DNA of 53,970 nucleotides from a virus. The stretch lies in IMG/VR virus record IMGVR_UViG_3300023171_000016, positions 1 through 53,970 of that record. One strand, 5' to 3'. Made by a program: the position numbers and the translations under genes. Under the pieces are notes generated by a model that saw nothing but the letters and a program-made list of their open reading frames with translations, did no database searches and was not told where the DNA came from. Below, piece by piece: positions 13,090-22,564 of this stretch. How positions within the stretch are numbered: position 1 is the first letter of the stretch; each line of letters starts with the position of its first letter.

Positions 13090-13406
13090 AATCTGTAAAT
13101 GAGCCATGCGGTAGCCGATGCTGCAAAAATTATTTCTATTCCGTCGATTTGGGCCGCTTGCCCCCTCACTTCGTCTATCCAGTTATTTACAGCCAAAACG
13201 CCGCAATACTCTAACCAAACCTTTTCCCGTGTCGTGCATTTGTACAGCTTACAGGCTATAGCCATGCACACGAATGAGAACGCCTGCCATGTGCAGAATG
13301 ATTGACTTAGTGCCGCCGCTGTTTTGGCTGGCAGCCCCTCACTATGAATAAGCCACCGTGGCAGCGTATTCGTTAGTATGGCAATTATGGTAAATACTAT
13401 GCTCAT
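13053..13406 (-). CDS. Membrane protein, 117 aa
   Basis: An N-terminal hydrophobic segment (MSIVFTIIAILTNTLPRWL), a middle segment around FSFVCMAIACKL and a C-terminal one (IEIIFAASATAWLIYRL) suggest three spans. It belongs to the holin-like cluster. Function unknown. Confidence 0.62.
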   Translation of the reverse strand: MSIVFTIIAILTNTLPRWLIHSEGLPAKTAAALSQSFCTWQAFSFVCMAIACKLYKCTTREKVWLEYCGVLAVNNWIDEVRGQAAQIDGIEIIFAASATAWLIYRLCQTDKHSTKKL

Positions 13407-13693
13407 TTGCGAATTACTGGTGGTCTGCCGCCTACGAACTCTACCGCTACGCTGGTGTATGGGTTATTGCCGCCGGAATCTGTGAAGTTGATTGAGGCAT
13501 TGGCACCTACGTCAGCATAACCGCACAGCACATTTGCGCCGTTCCTGTCTTTTTCTATCCACATGCTGCCTATGTAGTTGGCAACCGTACCTGTTACCGA
13601 TGTTGGCACCTGTGGTACATTATCAATGCCTGTTATTAGGTCGCTGCCTATGTTGTCTACGTGGTAGCATACTTTATTGTCTGTACAACACAT
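13403..13693 (-). CDS. Hypothetical protein, 96 aa, probably fibre-associated
   Basis: A cysteine-rich N-terminus (MCCTDNKVCYHVD) leads into a small beta-rich domain (GNNPYTSVAVEFVGGRPP). No signal peptide. It lies next to two secreted-looking fibre-like genes and may be a virion accessory protein. Confidence 0.6.
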   Translation of the reverse strand: MCCTDNKVCYHVDNIGSDLITGIDNVPQVPTSVTGTVANYIGSMWIEKDRNGANVLCGYADVGANASINFTDSGGNNPYTSVAVEFVGGRPPVIRK

Positions 13694-13719
13694 TTTTATA
13701 TTGGTTTAAAAGTTACAAA

Positions 13720-14322
13720 TTACCTACGCACTATCAGCACGTCAACCGTTGCCCCGCTTACCGGCGTAGTCGCTATAGACAAGGCCAAAGTAAGCACAGA
13801 TACGCGCTGATATACAAGTACTGAAAATGCTGTAGTTGAAATAGAAATTACCCTACATTGATACTGATCTGTACCGCCTATAATATTGGCTTGTATCGAA
13901 GGTGTTGCGGCATATGCCACAGGGAATGTAATGTTGAATAAACCCGCGCCGTTAGTAGTTCCGGTATATGATGTATCTCGGCGGGTAGATGTTGCCGGTA
14001 TGCTGATAACGCCGGTTGCTGCATTGTAAGCCGGTGTTGCGTTGGTGGTGACTACTGATAGTGCGGCGCGTGCAGCAGAAGACATTGCCGCCCTAAGTGC
14101 AGCCGCTGTATCTCTGTCCCTACGGTCTATGTACTTCTTTGCGCACTCGCTTGCCCACGGCGAATGTGTGCTAACGTCAATAACACCCATAGTGTCCTGA
14201 CAAAGCCCTGACATATACACACCATTTGCAAACATTATCACAGGCGTAACAGTTACACCGGTTTGCCCCGCTGCTACTGACAGGGAGCGGGCAAGTAGGA
14301 GGAAAATTAGTAGGTTTTTCAT
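13720..14322 (-). CDS. Secreted-type beta-rich protein, 200 aa, fibre-like
   Basis: The N-terminus is a classical signal peptide: MKN, a leucine-rich core (LLIFLLLARSLSVA) and a likely cleavage near AAGQ. The rest is beta-rich with Ala/Thr/Val, and its C-terminal part (GAGLFNITFPVAYAATPSIQ) resembles tail-fibre tip domains. It sits between fibre genes, so it is a virion protein or a secreted factor. The signal peptide is unexpected for a virion part. Confidence 0.68.
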   Translation of the reverse strand: MKNLLIFLLLARSLSVAAGQTGVTVTPVIMFANGVYMSGLCQDTMGVIDVSTHSPWASECAKKYIDRRDRDTAAALRAAMSSAARAALSVVTTNATPAYNAATGVISIPATSTRRDTSYTGTTNGAGLFNITFPVAYAATPSIQANIIGGTDQYQCRVISISTTAFSVLVYQRVSVLTLALSIATTPVSGATVDVLIVRR

Positions 14323-14323
14323 C

Positions 14324-14695
14324 TTATTCTATGGGTCTTAATTGTGGTATCTGAGTACGAATATAGTTATAAAGATACACTACACGCGCAGTAGTATCAT
14401 CGCTGCATATGTCGCGGTACATGTGGTATGCGGTGCCGTTAAATGGTAGGTTGTATGTGCATTGCTTCACGCCTGCATCGGAGTAGGTAAACACTGATAA
14501 CATGCCGTTATCTATGGTATTATCACCGGAAACGATAACGCCCATGCGGGTGCTTATATCGGTGCCGAAACCACAGAGCGTATCTGTAATATCGGTGTAA
14601 TAGTATGTGCCTACGCTGTCATAGCGCACGGTTATTGTTGCGCTGCTGTCGGTGAACCGGAACAGTATTAGGAGGATGAGTAGTGTGTATTTCAT
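14324..14695 (-). CDS. Secreted-type small protein, 123 aa
   Basis: Begins with a signal-peptide-like stretch (MKYTLLILLILFRFTDSSA) and continues with a short polar beta-rich domain holding three cysteines. It directly follows the fibre region and precedes the 200-residue secreted protein with one base between them. Function unknown. Confidence 0.66.
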   Translation of the reverse strand: MKYTLLILLILFRFTDSSATITVRYDSVGTYYYTDITDTLCGFGTDISTRMGVIVSGDNTIDNGMLSVFTYSDAGVKQCTYNLPFNGTAYHMYRDICSDDTTARVVYLYNYIRTQIPQLRPIE

Positions 14696-14704
14696 ATAGC
14701 TGTT

Positions 14705-14794
14705 TTACTTTGAGAGATATACTAAGGCGATTACGACAATCATGTGTACAATAGTGCAAATGTATTCGATTACGTCATCAGAAAGTTGTCTCAT
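14705..14794 (-). CDS. Very small single-span membrane protein, 29 aa
   Basis: An ATG at 14794 opens a 29-codon frame ending at 14705, with a membrane segment (ICTIVHMIVVIALVYL). It fills the space between two genes in the same direction. Small size makes it tentative. Confidence 0.45.
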   Translation of the reverse strand: MRQLSDDVIEYICTIVHMIVVIALVYLSK

Positions 14795-14804
14795 GTTACC
14801 TTTT

Positions 14805-15023
14805 TTAGTCCATTGTGTGTACATCATCGTACCAGTTTGAGGGGGTTGTTTCTTCTTCATCGTGCGAAAATTCGGCTGCGATGTTTAGGGAAATAAACAA
14901 TGCAATTGCAGCAAGTGCAAAATTTGAGTATATGGCTAGCGATAGGCTAGTATAAAGCATTGAATTTATGTACCAAATAGCCGAAAGGCACAGACACAAT
15001 AAGAATATGAGTATAGATTTCAT
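14805..15023 (-). CDS. Two-span membrane protein, 72 aa
   Basis: Two hydrophobic segments (MKSILIFLLCLCLSAIWYI and the segment about 28-50 ending FISLNIAA) precede an acidic C-terminal tail (HDEEETTPSNWYDD). It lies directly behind the large fibre gene. A small membrane protein of unknown role. Confidence 0.62.
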   Translation of the reverse strand: MKSILIFLLCLCLSAIWYINSMLYTSLSLAIYSNFALAAIALFISLNIAAEFSHDEEETTPSNWYDDVHTMD

Positions 15024-15033
15024 AGCCCCAAAT

Positions 15034-18000
15034 CTACAACAATTTGATATAATAAGTTACACTACCTGCCGCACCGTTTAAATAAATTGTTGAACTGCTG
15101 GCAGATAACAGGCGATTGAACGTAGTTGTAGTGAACACACCCGCAGAATATGCCACATCACCGCCTATTTGTGTGCCGCCGGAAGAAGTACCCACGCGGA
15201 TAGTTTCAGCCCCTACAGGCACTGCCGTAATGCTTACAAGCTGCATTAGTGCGGGTAGTGTGAATGTGGTGTTGCCTGTGGCGGTTACTGTTATTGTCGT
15301 GGCCGCCGTCCGTAGCTGGCCGGTAGATGGGTTGGCTAACACCATGTAATCCGTAGCAAGTCCGGCAGGTGTTGTAAGGCTACTAATTGCCGCGCTGCCT
15401 GTTACCTGTAGTTTGTTTGTACCATCGTCAGCCACTGCGCCTAAAATCCAGTTACCACTGCTCGGAATGTAGGCCCGAATGTTACCGGCACCATCTGCAA
15501 GTATAATATTATTGCTGCTGGCTGTTACATTCAGGCCCCCAGCATTACCGCTGTGACCGCCTGTAATTACATTGTTACTCCCGCTTACCATCGCTGAACC
15601 CGCGCCATATCCGAGAAAAACGCCATTAATACCTGTATAGTGCGCCCCTGTTGTTCCACTACCCGCACCAACACCCACCGCAACATTATTGTCCTGATCT
15701 GCAAACTGTAGAGCATTCACACCCACCGCCGTATTATCTATCACGCCCGTTGCTACAGTGCCATTCATTGCATTATGCCCTATGGCTGTGTTGCCGTTGC
15801 TGGTGGTAATGGCTCCAAGCGCGCCACTGCCTACTGCCGTATTGCCGCCGCTGCCACCTGTCGGGTTTGTAACCGCATCCATTGCGCTTGAACCGAATGT
15901 AGTTTGATTATTCCCGCTGGCAAGTACTGCCAATGTGTTCAACCCTACGCCTGTGTTCAGTGTATTACCGGACGCTCCGGAGCCTACACGAATACCATTT
16001 GCCACCTGTATGCCTAATGTGAACTGCCAAAAACCCGTTGTTACATTCGGAGTAGCAATCGCCGCACCAACCGTAGGCGTGATAGTAATCAACGTACTTC
16101 CAGCAGTAATGCTACTCACATACCCCCCCACAATAGAACTTGCACTATTCCCCGCAAAAGTTATCGCAGTAGTACCCATTGTAAACGGTGGTGCCGCTGT
16201 TTCGACTACCGATATAGCCGCCTGTGTACCTTCGCTTACTACTACCGCCGCACCTTGCAATATCAACCCGTCCGGTGAATGATTGTCGAAGTCTGTAGCC
16301 CTTGTGAGTACCCATGCCACGGCACCGCTGCCGACTGTCGTAACGGTGTATATGCCCTGCCTGAACCTGTTAGCTACCGCCTCGCTCCATACTAACACCC
16401 TGTCATTAACTGCCAGTGCAACGCCGTCAATGCTTAACGCTGCGAGTGTGCCGCTGTTTGTTAGTGTTGCACCTACTCCCGCCGCATTATTGTTGTATGT
16501 AGCCGTTAATGAAGCAGTAGTAGCAACACGTACCGCACGCTGAACGGGCGGCATGACGTATGCGCCGGAGGTTACACGGCCCTTGCTGTCGGTGGTGACA
16601 TTGTTGTATGTCCCTGCCGTTCCGGCCGCTGCAAGCGTAGGATTTGGATATGTCCCCGTAAGATCACCACCGGCCGAACCGGCTATAGTAGGCGCAACCG
16701 TAGTTACAGTAGTTGTGCGCCCATAAGCATCAACGGTTATTACCGGTATAGCTGTTGCGCTGCCTGTAGTAGCCGGTGTAGCATTTACTGTAACAAGGTC
16801 TAACACAGGATTTACGCCGCCTGTGCTGCTTATTCTGCCTGCTGTGCCGCTAACGCTGGTAACTTTATGATTAGCCAATGATCTTACTGCTGCCTGTGTC
16901 GGCGCAATTGAATTACTATTTCCTGACAGCGTTGTATCACATGCTAATGGCGCAGCTGGCTGTACAAATATCCTACCGTTTACCGTGCTATTCAGCGCAA
17001 TACCGACTATCATAGTATAGTATGGGTGCTTTGCCGGCACATTTGTAATCTGCCCTGCTACAGTATCAAGATACAATATGTCACCGTCCGAAAATGATGA
17101 AGTATTGAAGCCCATAACCGTGCCGAGTGTGGTAACAAATCCGGTAGTATTATCCGGTATGTTTTCCGTGGCTATGCCCACCATAAACGAGGTAGCCAGT
17201 GTTCGTGCATCTGCTAATGCTATTGTGGGATTGTTGCCAAGTGCATCATTTATATAAACCGCCTGCCCGTCCGTAATTGTTACGCCGGTATTGTTCCTTG
17301 CTCTGATGTGGTTTTCCTGTCCTACTTGTAATGTAACCTCATTATTTAGCGGTACAGATATTGTTTCATTCGTTGCATCCCAATACATTTGTCCGGTAGT
17401 CGTCAGTGATCCGGTTGGTGTCAGGTCAAGTACAACGCTGTTTGGCAAAATATTGTGTTCGCCTAAGTTTACATTATGTGTCGCACCATTATACGGGACT
17501 AAGCTATCCCGCAAAGATTGTGCGGTGTCTGCAAGAGCTAATGCTGCGGCTGCACGTACATCTGCTGCCGTGTCTGCTAATGCTGCATAAATGTGTGTAG
17601 TGTCAAAACTGCTCGGAATATTCGCTGCAACACTATCCACATACCGCCTGTTTGCAATAACGCCAGTGTCCACACGCACTGTACCGGTTGTTGTTATCGG
17701 GCCGCCTAATGTGCCGTAACCTGTAGCAACAATCGAAACTGTACCCTTCCCATTAATAGCCGTATAAATATTCGTCCGGCTTGTATCTGCCCTGAAATTG
17801 GTATAAAACGTAGCACTATCACCACTACCGCCACCGCCTGCCGGTACAGCAAAAATAACCTTACCATTCGCATCAGTCGTTAAAAACCGTGCAGCATTAG
17901 TATTAGTATATGCACCCAATTTTAGAACGCCTAAAGTGCGGCTGGTATCAGTCGTGCGGCTGGTAGCCCCGAAACTGTAAGTGATCTGCCCATAAGTAAC

Positions 18001-18054
18001 AGACGACAACAGGCACAATGCCATTAAAAACAGTACTAATTTTAAAATCCTCAT
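15034..18054 (-). CDS. Large tail-fibre/adhesin-like protein with signal peptide, 1006 aa
   Basis: The N-terminus is a signal peptide (MRILKLVLFLMALCLLSSV, cleavage near YGQ). A long Thr/Ala/Gly/Val-rich beta region follows. Residues about 698-800 carry repeats of the YadA-head or trimeric-adhesin type (NTAVGSGALG, NTAIGHNAM, NTAVGVNAL, NNVAVGVGAG). The C-terminus resembles a fibre tip (GAAGSVTYYIKLL). It is probably a trimeric host-recognition fibre. Bacteroidota host genomes encode secreted proteins of similar make-up, so exchange with host surface adhesins is plausible. Confidence 0.78.
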   Translation of the reverse strand: MRILKLVLFLMALCLLSSVTYGQITYSFGATSRTTDTSRTLGVLKLGAYTNTNAARFLTTDANGKVIFAVPAGGGGSGDSATFYTNFRADTSRTNIYTAINGKGTVSIVATGYGTLGGPITTTGTVRVDTGVIANRRYVDSVAANIPSSFDTTHIYAALADTAADVRAAAALALADTAQSLRDSLVPYNGATHNVNLGEHNILPNSVVLDLTPTGSLTTTGQMYWDATNETISVPLNNEVTLQVGQENHIRARNNTGVTITDGQAVYINDALGNNPTIALADARTLATSFMVGIATENIPDNTTGFVTTLGTVMGFNTSSFSDGDILYLDTVAGQITNVPAKHPYYTMIVGIALNSTVNGRIFVQPAAPLACDTTLSGNSNSIAPTQAAVRSLANHKVTSVSGTAGRISSTGGVNPVLDLVTVNATPATTGSATAIPVITVDAYGRTTTVTTVAPTIAGSAGGDLTGTYPNPTLAAAGTAGTYNNVTTDSKGRVTSGAYVMPPVQRAVRVATTASLTATYNNNAAGVGATLTNSGTLAALSIDGVALAVNDRVLVWSEAVANRFRQGIYTVTTVGSGAVAWVLTRATDFDNHSPDGLILQGAAVVVSEGTQAAISVVETAAPPFTMGTTAITFAGNSASSIVGGYVSSITAGSTLITITPTVGAAIATPNVTTGFWQFTLGIQVANGIRVGSGASGNTLNTGVGLNTLAVLASGNNQTTFGSSAMDAVTNPTGGSGGNTAVGSGALGAITTSNGNTAIGHNAMNGTVATGVIDNTAVGVNALQFADQDNNVAVGVGAGSGTTGAHYTGINGVFLGYGAGSAMVSGSNNVITGGHSGNAGGLNVTASSNNIILADGAGNIRAYIPSSGNWILGAVADDGTNKLQVTGSAAISSLTTPAGLATDYMVLANPSTGQLRTAATTITVTATGNTTFTLPALMQLVSITAVPVGAETIRVGTSSGGTQIGGDVAYSAGVFTTTTFNRLLSASSSTIYLNGAAGSVTYYIKLL

Positions 18055-18569
18055 GCCTGTGCGAATATTGTTTGCCCGTTAAAAAATCCGAATGAAATAG
18101 CTGTGATAGTAGCCCCTGACTGCGTGAAACCTACGTCACGTAAATAGGTTTGATTCTCTGTAGATATGGCCTGAATTTCGTGCAGCGCAAAGAACGCATC
18201 CGTGTATTCCTGTCCGTCAACGTCAACTATAATTAGCTTGTTTGCGCCTGCTTCGGGGTTAGGTGTAATGTTGTTGCCCATACCTAATGTCATGTGCATA
18301 TTCAACTTATAGCAGGTGTCATTTACTAATTCTCCATCACTGTCAAATATGGTCATTACGTGCAGGTAAGATGAATTTAATGTATTAGGCAATACTATAG
18401 GTTCATCAGCAACCACAGCTATAACAGACGTTTTAAACGCACCGTTAAATTCTATCCTTACTGTGTAGTTACCGCTTTCGGTCAATACTATACCGGTATT
18501 TATTCCGGTGTCGCATGGATTAACGTACAAGTTTATGCACTCATTTATTGTACAGGCTGGACAACTCAT
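18051..18569 (-). CDS. Probable virion protein, 172 aa, cysteine-rich N-terminus
   Basis: The ATG at 18569 (MSCPACTINECINLYVNPC) overlaps the stop of the gene at 18566 (ATGA) and is chosen over 18635. After the cysteine-rich start the protein is beta-rich. It lies between connector-type genes and the fibre, so a tail or baseplate role is likely. I cannot name a family. Confidence 0.65.
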   Translation of the reverse strand: MSCPACTINECINLYVNPCDTGINTGIVLTESGNYTVRIEFNGAFKTSVIAVVADEPIVLPNTLNSSYLHVMTIFDSDGELVNDTCYKLNMHMTLGMGNNITPNPEAGANKLIIVDVDGQEYTDAFFALHEIQAISTENQTYLRDVGFTQSGATITAISFGFFNGQTIFAQA

Positions 18570-18925
18570 TTTTGATTGTATGTAAGGGTGAAAAAACCTG
18601 CAAGGGATGCAATGAACCAAAATAATAACAGCCACACCGCGCTACCTGCTGCACCTAAAGGCCATTGAGTAAACAACTGCATGCCAAAAACGTATAAAGG
18701 CATATACGGCAATACCCACCACCACGATGTACACTGCTCACAGCCACCAAATACCTTTTCCAGCATTGAGCCTCGCTTATACAGCGCATCCATTGCACAC
18801 TGCCACTTACCACCGGTAATAACATCTAAAAGCCCGTTTGTCTGCATTGCGCCCCACATGAATTTAATGAAGCCCATGTAACCAAGCACAAATAAACCGG
18901 ATAGTACTATAAATTTTGTTTCCAT
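18566..18925 (-). CDS. Membrane protein, 119 aa
   Basis: The ATG at 18925 (METKFIVLSGLFVLGYMGF) is chosen over an upstream GTG. Three segments are hydrophobic (residues 5-22, about 66-86 and 90-112), with CEQC between them. A membrane protein inside the structural operon is unusual; it could be a holin-type protein or a superinfection factor. Confidence 0.65.
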   Translation of the reverse strand: METKFIVLSGLFVLGYMGFIKFMWGAMQTNGLLDVITGGKWQCAMDALYKRGSMLEKVFGGCEQCTSWWWVLPYMPLYVFGMQLFTQWPLGAAGSAVWLLLFWFIASLAGFFTLTYNQK

Positions 18926-18927
18926 AA

Positions 18928-19464
18928 CTAACAATTTTTGCAGGGATTTTGAATGCACCTTAGTGCCTTATAAACGTATGGTATCGTATAGGTGAAGCTG
19001 ATTGAAACAACCTGCATATTTTCAGGTAATCGCTGTAGTGCGTTTACCCTGTCGCTGTCCGGTATCTTGATTAACTCCTGTAGTATCGCGCCGGCACCCC
19101 AATTTGCTTTCGTGTATCGGAAGTTGCCTTTACAGTAGTTGGCAAGCGTAGATAACAGATTTTCGAGCAACAATGTTTCATCAGCATCGCGCACGCACGA
19201 CACTAAAACAAGGTCGTATTTAATACCTATGCTACCTGCCATATCAGCTATAACGTTGCTGTTGCTGGTATCAAACTGCGCCGTATGCGGGTATCGTATG
19301 TAGAAGTAGTTTCCATATTCGTCAGATGGGAATATACGTTCATACCCATCGTTCACTACGCCTATAATTTCATCTTGTTCAGCGAACGGGAAATATTTAT
19401 CAAAGTAGGTGTTATTCTCCTTTATGAAGTCAGCTACAGCCGTTATGTGTTCTGTTATCGTCAT
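18928..19464 (-). CDS. Hypothetical neck/tail-completion candidate, 178 aa
   Basis: A soluble alpha/beta protein of the size and position of tail terminator or head-tail joining proteins, downstream of capsid and two connector-type genes. The C-terminus ends CIQNPCKNC. No direct motif supports the role. Confidence 0.58.
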   Translation of the reverse strand: MTITEHITAVADFIKENNTYFDKYFPFAEQDEIIGVVNDGYERIFPSDEYGNYFYIRYPHTAQFDTSNSNVIADMAGSIGIKYDLVLVSCVRDADETLLLENLLSTLANYCKGNFRYTKANWGAGAILQELIKIPDSDRVNALQRLPENMQVVSISFTYTIPYVYKALRCIQNPCKNC

Positions 19465-20165
19465 TGCCCTATATTTACACCTAATGTTTCCCCTTCTAAT
19501 ATAATTCCTACCGTCAACCGTTTCAGGGAAAATAAAGCCCTTTTTTCAAATTCTTCTATTTCTGATGCCGAGGCCTGCAAAAATACACCTCTTCCTGCCA
19601 TTTTACCCGTACCGTATGCCTGCCCATTATACACATCCGCGCTACGTTGTGTGGTAAGTCCCAAAACAATTGCATCGCCCTGCCTGCCCTCTTGATAATC
19701 ATTAAGCATTTGGCCGCCGTAGCTCATGTTTGTTATGTCTGTGCGCAATCCCTGAATATCCCTTAGTTCTTTATATCCACCCGGCAGATACATTGATTTG
19801 CGCTGCTGGTAGTTTTTGCGTACTAATATCGGATTGTACAGCCCTTTTTTTGTCGGCTCTAACTTACCCTTACGCAGCTTGTTTATCGTGTAGGTGTCTA
19901 ACGTAATGTCATTCGCACTGGTCTTGCCATACCCAAAGAACCCACCGCCCACAAACTGGCTTTGCGCGGCATACATTTGCTTAGTACTGTACTTACGCAA
20001 CTGGCTGCCGTCTGTAGCTTCGCCTTTATTTTTCACCCTGTTACGGATAGCCAGCAACAAACCTGCTGCCGCTGGTGCAATGGCAAGGTCAACCAAATCA
20101 CCACCGACTAAGGTAGCGTTAAGGTTTTCTAGCCGTTCCATCAATGTCGCGAGCGTTACTGTCAT
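19461..20165 (-). CDS. Hypothetical head-tail joining candidate, 234 aa
   Basis: The start at 20165 (MTVTLATLMERLENLNATLV) overlaps the previous stop by four bases. The protein is basic in its middle (VRKNYQQRKSMYLPGGYKEL) and helical at both ends. Its place suits a tail-completion or connector protein. No family recognised. Confidence 0.6.
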   Translation of the reverse strand: MTVTLATLMERLENLNATLVGGDLVDLAIAPAAAGLLLAIRNRVKNKGEATDGSQLRKYSTKQMYAAQSQFVGGGFFGYGKTSANDITLDTYTINKLRKGKLEPTKKGLYNPILVRKNYQQRKSMYLPGGYKELRDIQGLRTDITNMSYGGQMLNDYQEGRQGDAIVLGLTTQRSADVYNGQAYGTGKMAGRGVFLQASASEIEEFEKRALFSLKRLTVGIILEGETLGVNIGQ

Positions 20166-21136
20166 ATGTTTGTCATTACTACAATTCCCCTGCAATTAAG
20201 GCATTCGTCCTGATATTGTTTAAGCATTTCAAATAGTCCCCCTTCAATCATAGCACTGAATTTGGACGTGTATTTGCCCTGTAATTCCGGTAGGTAGTAT
20301 TTTTGTATATCCTCCCTGTTGTATGTCGTCCAGCTATTCCACCGGTTAGACTTGTACATTTCTTCATACACCATTTCCTGCCACTTCAACCATATCAATT
20401 CACCCATAAATGCGCGGGAAAAATTGCACATCAATGCTTCATAATCGCACTCACAAACAAACTGAATATTAAGCCCGTACCCGTTCGACCTTACGGCTCC
20501 ATCGCCATCGTAACCCTGTGCGCTGCCGCATGGGTTTTTACTGCCACTACACCCATCTTTGCAGGTTATCACGCTTGACCCAAAATGAATGGTTGTGTTA
20601 TCTACGCGAACCAAAATAGTATGATTCTGCGCTGTGTATTCGATGTTGAATGTGTTAAGCTGGTTAGCTACAAAAGTAACATCTACATACGTGCTTATCT
20701 CTATCCCGTTGTTGTAGTCGGTAATGAGTATTTGCCCATCACCGGACACCAACGGGAAACATTGTATTTTCTTTATTTTCAGCTTACGTAAGCCGCCCCG
20801 TGTAGTTCTTCCTTTGAGTACCTGTCCCCTGTACCCGTCATATGTACCGGTGTCCTCCGTGGTATTGAAGTATGCCGTATCGTATAGCCTTTCTGTTAGT
20901 GTGCTGGCAATGTTGTTAGCCTGCAACACGCCTATGAAGTCATTTCTTACGGTAATAATAGCTGTTTCTTTCTTAGCGTTGAACATTGCAACGCCTGTAC
21001 CGTACTGCTCCGTGGCAATCTTGTTACCATTGAGCGGTGACATACCCGGTGCATTCATCAGCGTTAACCCGCTGGTGCTTGTTTCATCTTCACAAAGTCC
21101 GAGTGAAACAACGTCATTAAGGCAAGATACAAGCAT
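20162..21136 (-). CDS. Virion protein of unknown role, 324 aa
   Basis: The start at 21136 (MLVSCLNDVVSLGLCEDET) is used because the longer frame enters the terminator at 21154-21185. The C-terminal half is cysteine-rich (CKDGCSG, CECDYEALMC, CLNC). A TACTTTTA box with a weak -33 precedes it, and it is the first gene after the capsid gene, so connector or minor capsid protein are the main options. Confidence 0.62.
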   Translation of the reverse strand: MLVSCLNDVVSLGLCEDETSTSGLTLMNAPGMSPLNGNKIATEQYGTGVAMFNAKKETAIITVRNDFIGVLQANNIASTLTERLYDTAYFNTTEDTGTYDGYRGQVLKGRTTRGGLRKLKIKKIQCFPLVSGDGQILITDYNNGIEISTYVDVTFVANQLNTFNIEYTAQNHTILVRVDNTTIHFGSSVITCKDGCSGSKNPCGSAQGYDGDGAVRSNGYGLNIQFVCECDYEALMCNFSRAFMGELIWLKWQEMVYEEMYKSNRWNSWTTYNREDIQKYYLPELQGKYTSKFSAMIEGGLFEMLKQYQDECLNCRGIVVMTNI

Positions 21137-21153
21137 ATTGCTATAAAAGTAAA

Positions 21154-21185
21154 ACAGGGGTGCAGGCATGAACCCACACCCCTGT
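21154..21185 (-). terminator. Terminator after the capsid gene
   Basis: A nine-base perfect stem (ACAGGGGTG/CACCCCTGT) with a 14-base loop, followed by TTTACTTTT on the minus strand. It separates the capsid message from downstream genes. Confidence 0.78.
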
Positions 21186-21208
21186 TTTGGGTTAGTTAAA
21201 AATTGCTA

Positions 21209-22564
21209 TTACGCTGTGAATGTAAACGCTGTGTCGTTGATGTTACCTGCCAGTGCAGTGTAACCGCTGTACTGTATGTTCACGCCGTTCAGGGTGAATG
21301 TTACACCGCTGTAGCTTGCATTGAACAGGGCAACAAGTGCCGTATCATTGGCAACCGATACATTCGGGTAAGACTGCTGTCCGCCGATGTTGAGGTTCGT
21401 TACTGTGAACGGATAGCTGAACGCGGGGTTATAGCTGAAAGTGTCTTCTTCTACTACAGGGCTAAGTGCTGTGCCGGTTGGGCAGTTAGGCACTACGATA
21501 GGACATGTGCGGTAAAGCATGATGCCGTTGATACCTTCGGCGTTACAAACCTGTATAGGTGTATAAAGTATGTCCCAGTTAAGCTCGAAATGCCAGTCAT
21601 AGCGGCCTGTATAGCTGCCTTCTACGCACGGGGTGTAGTGCATATAGAAGTCCCACAGAATATCGTAGTTCGGGCTTTTGAATGTGGTACGCACTACTGT
21701 TTCTGTGCCCATCTTCATCAGAGAATCGAAGCCCGTGGCCCAGTCAGTGATGTTGGTAGCCCACATACCGGCGTTCCTGTTCCAGCTCACGAACTTCAAC
21801 GCTTCCGGCGTGAATGTGAGTATGTATTCAGGGTCGGTCGGCCCTACACCCATTATGGTGTTCAGGTTCACATCATAGTACAGGTTGGCGATTGCCAGCG
21901 ATGCGAAGTTTTGGCCCAGTGTGGTATTGGCTGTTGCAATCTCGCTTGCCTTGCGCCAGTAGAACACCTCAGTTTTACCAATGTAGAACGTATTGACATA
22001 GGCAAGGTCTGTTTGTTCCAGCTCTATCTGCCAGAAACCCATCGGGGTCATCAGTCCGTTAGTTGTGTTGCTGGCTGTTACACGTGCGCCGAACTCAGAG
22101 CCATCAGCATGTACACCCTTGTGGGCGATAATGTCTGTGAGTATCTGTATATCCAGTTCCTTTTCCAGCGCGCCAAGGATAGTGGCTATCTGTATGCGGC
22201 CGTGGTCTTGTATCTGAAAGTCACCATCTACATAACGGAGCTGGTCAGGGTACAGGCTGTATGTCTTGCTTTTCAGCAGCTTGTTTATCGTGTAGAAGTT
22301 CTGTATTGGTGCCTGCTCAGTGCCGGGCGCACACAGGTTTATCGAAGTATCTTCACTTACCACATCGCACTGTATAGGGTAGTAAGACACTTTCAGTTGG
22401 CGCAGCTTGCCGGGGCCGTCAAGGAAATCGCCGGAAACTTCGCGTATAGTGCTATTCAGGTCACGGGCATTCAGTACGGCCCTTATGCCTTCAAATATCG
22501 GGGTTCTGTATTTCTGGTCATAAAGAAATTTCTGAATTGCCCTGCCTGCATTTAAAAATGACAT
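21209..22564 (-). CDS. Major capsid protein (probable)
   Basis: The 451-residue protein follows a scaffold-like gene and has its own promoter (22698-22728) and terminator (21154-21185), as expected for the most abundant virion protein. It starts MSFLNAGRAIQKFLYDQKY, has a mixed alpha/beta body and ends in an Ig-like, Thr/Asn-rich domain (residues about 375-451) that may be surface-exposed. The HK97-type fold is inferred from place and size; sequence alone does not show it. Confidence 0.72.
   Translation of the reverse strand: MSFLNAGRAIQKFLYDQKYRTPIFEGIRAVLNARDLNSTIREVSGDFLDGPGKLRQLKVSYYPIQCDVVSEDTSINLCAPGTEQAPIQNFYTINKLLKSKTYSLYPDQLRYVDGDFQIQDHGRIQIATILGALEKELDIQILTDIIAHKGVHADGSEFGARVTASNTTNGLMTPMGFWQIELEQTDLAYVNTFYIGKTEVFYWRKASEIATANTTLGQNFASLAIANLYYDVNLNTIMGVGPTDPEYILTFTPEALKFVSWNRNAGMWATNITDWATGFDSLMKMGTETVVRTTFKSPNYDILWDFYMHYTPCVEGSYTGRYDWHFELNWDILYTPIQVCNAEGINGIMLYRTCPIVVPNCPTGTALSPVVEEDTFSYNPAFSYPFTVTNLNIGGQQSYPNVSVANDTALVALFNASYSGVTFTLNGVNIQYSGYTALAGNINDTAFTFTA

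Noticed and set aside
21203-22555. A 450-codon open frame on the plus strand opposite the capsid gene
   Set aside because: It is the exact antisense of the capsid gene, has no promoter, is rich in Cys, Val and Arg in an unlikely pattern, and is explained by codon bias of the capsid gene.
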